Below are positions 5,116 through 5,436 of a stretch of DNA of 5,436 nucleotides, piece after piece. A model generated the notes under the pieces. That model was not told the origin of the DNA and did no database searches. It saw only the letters and a program-made list of their open reading frames with translations. Each line of letters opens with the position of its first letter. Within the stretch, counting starts at the first letter, position 1. This DNA is from Actinomycetes bacterium (lineage in GTDB: Bacteria > Actinomycetota > Acidimicrobiia > Acidimicrobiales > JAMCPL01), in NCBI GenBank assembly GCA_021846725.1, contig JAJZWK010000093.1, positions 1-5,436 on the forward strand, read 5' to 3'. The position numbers were made by a program, and so were the translations under genes.

Positions 5116-5436
5116 ATGTCATCTCGATATGTACCAAATCAAGTAATAGATCAGTACGAGTTGATCGAGCCACTCGGTGAGGGATCTTATGCAGAGACGT
5201 GGAAGGTTCGCGACAGTCGCGACGGGAAGCTTTTTGTGCTGAAACTTGCCAATCCACAGCTCTTTGCTGATCCTGTTCTCTTCCAGCGATACCGTAGGGA
5301 GAGTGACGTAGCCTGCCAGCTGGACCACCCTCATGTCCAGCGAGCTTTCCGCAACACTCAATCCAGCACGGAGCCATACCTTGTCTTGGAATACGTAGAT
5401 GGAGAGAGCCTGAGGATGTACCTACGAAAGCATGCT
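5116..5436 (+). CDS. Hanks-type Ser/Thr protein kinase, N-terminal fragment (3' end outside window)
   Basis: The frame is open from ATG 5116 to the window edge, giving 107 residues of the kinase N-lobe. YELIEPLGEGSYAETWKV (14-31) is the glycine-rich ATP loop (G21-x-G23-x-x-x-E27). FVLKLA (40-45) provides the ATP-binding lysine K43. RYRRESDVACQLDHPHV (58-74) contains the alpha-C glutamate E62 that pairs with it and the usual L-x-HPH/N segment. YLVLEYVDGESLRMYL (88-103) is the hinge region. The catalytic loop, activation loop and any transmembrane or sensory domain lie outside the window. The start is 8 nt after the phosphatase stop, with only a weak ribosome binding site (AGGTAA near 5102-5107), so translation may be coupled to the phosphatase. 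Kinase and PP2C genes often sit side by side and act on the same targets. Confidence 0.92.
   Translation, partial: MSSRYVPNQVIDQYELIEPLGEGSYAETWKVRDSRDGKLFVLKLANPQLFADPVLFQRYRRESDVACQLDHPHVQRAFRNTQSSTEPYLVLEYVDGESLRMYLRKHA

Overview
The window has the look of a bacterial chromosome segment of moderate GC content. The gene set is a histidine-methyltransferase-like tail, a ferredoxin-reductase-type flavoprotein, an APC transporter, and an adjacent PP2C phosphatase and Hanks-type kinase. This would fit an actinobacterium of moderate GC (for example an acidimicrobial lineage) or a neighbouring Gram-positive or Chloroflexi-like group. No rRNA or other marker gene is present, so the taxonomic guess is weak.

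Layout. Bases 2-121 are the 3' end of an EgtD-like SAM methyltransferase, cut by the window edge. After a 169-bp gap with promoter-like sequence comes an NADH-dependent FAD reductase (291-1517, +). Bases 1518-1894 hold no convincing gene. They contain a hairpin-bearing IS200/IS605-type right end (a possible omega-RNA relic without tnpB) and, next to it, a MITE-like element of about 166 bp with terminal inverted repeats and TA ends. A small minus-strand gene (1895-2125) encodes a conserved-looking membrane protein with a WPFGVVE motif. The leader at 2126-2361 contains two inverted repeats before a very good ribosome binding site. The APC permease (2362-3957), PP2C phosphatase (about 3980-5107) and Ser/Thr kinase (5116 to the window end) then follow on the plus strand with gaps of 22 and 8 bp and look like one operon.

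How the genes may work together. The phosphatase and kinase are probably an antagonistic signalling pair that writes and erases Ser/Thr phosphorylation. The permease upstream could be co-regulated with them or be a target. The flavoprotein would pass electrons from NADH to a ferredoxin that is not in the window.

The most unusual point is the phosphatase. Between its first and second metal-binding motifs it carries an insert of about 80 residues with ten cysteines. Part of the insert is encoded by a 12-bp tandem repeat (4172-4226) that places a cysteine every four residues. Two further short in-frame duplications, one in the flavoprotein and one later in the phosphatase insert, suggest that replication slippage has been active in these genes.
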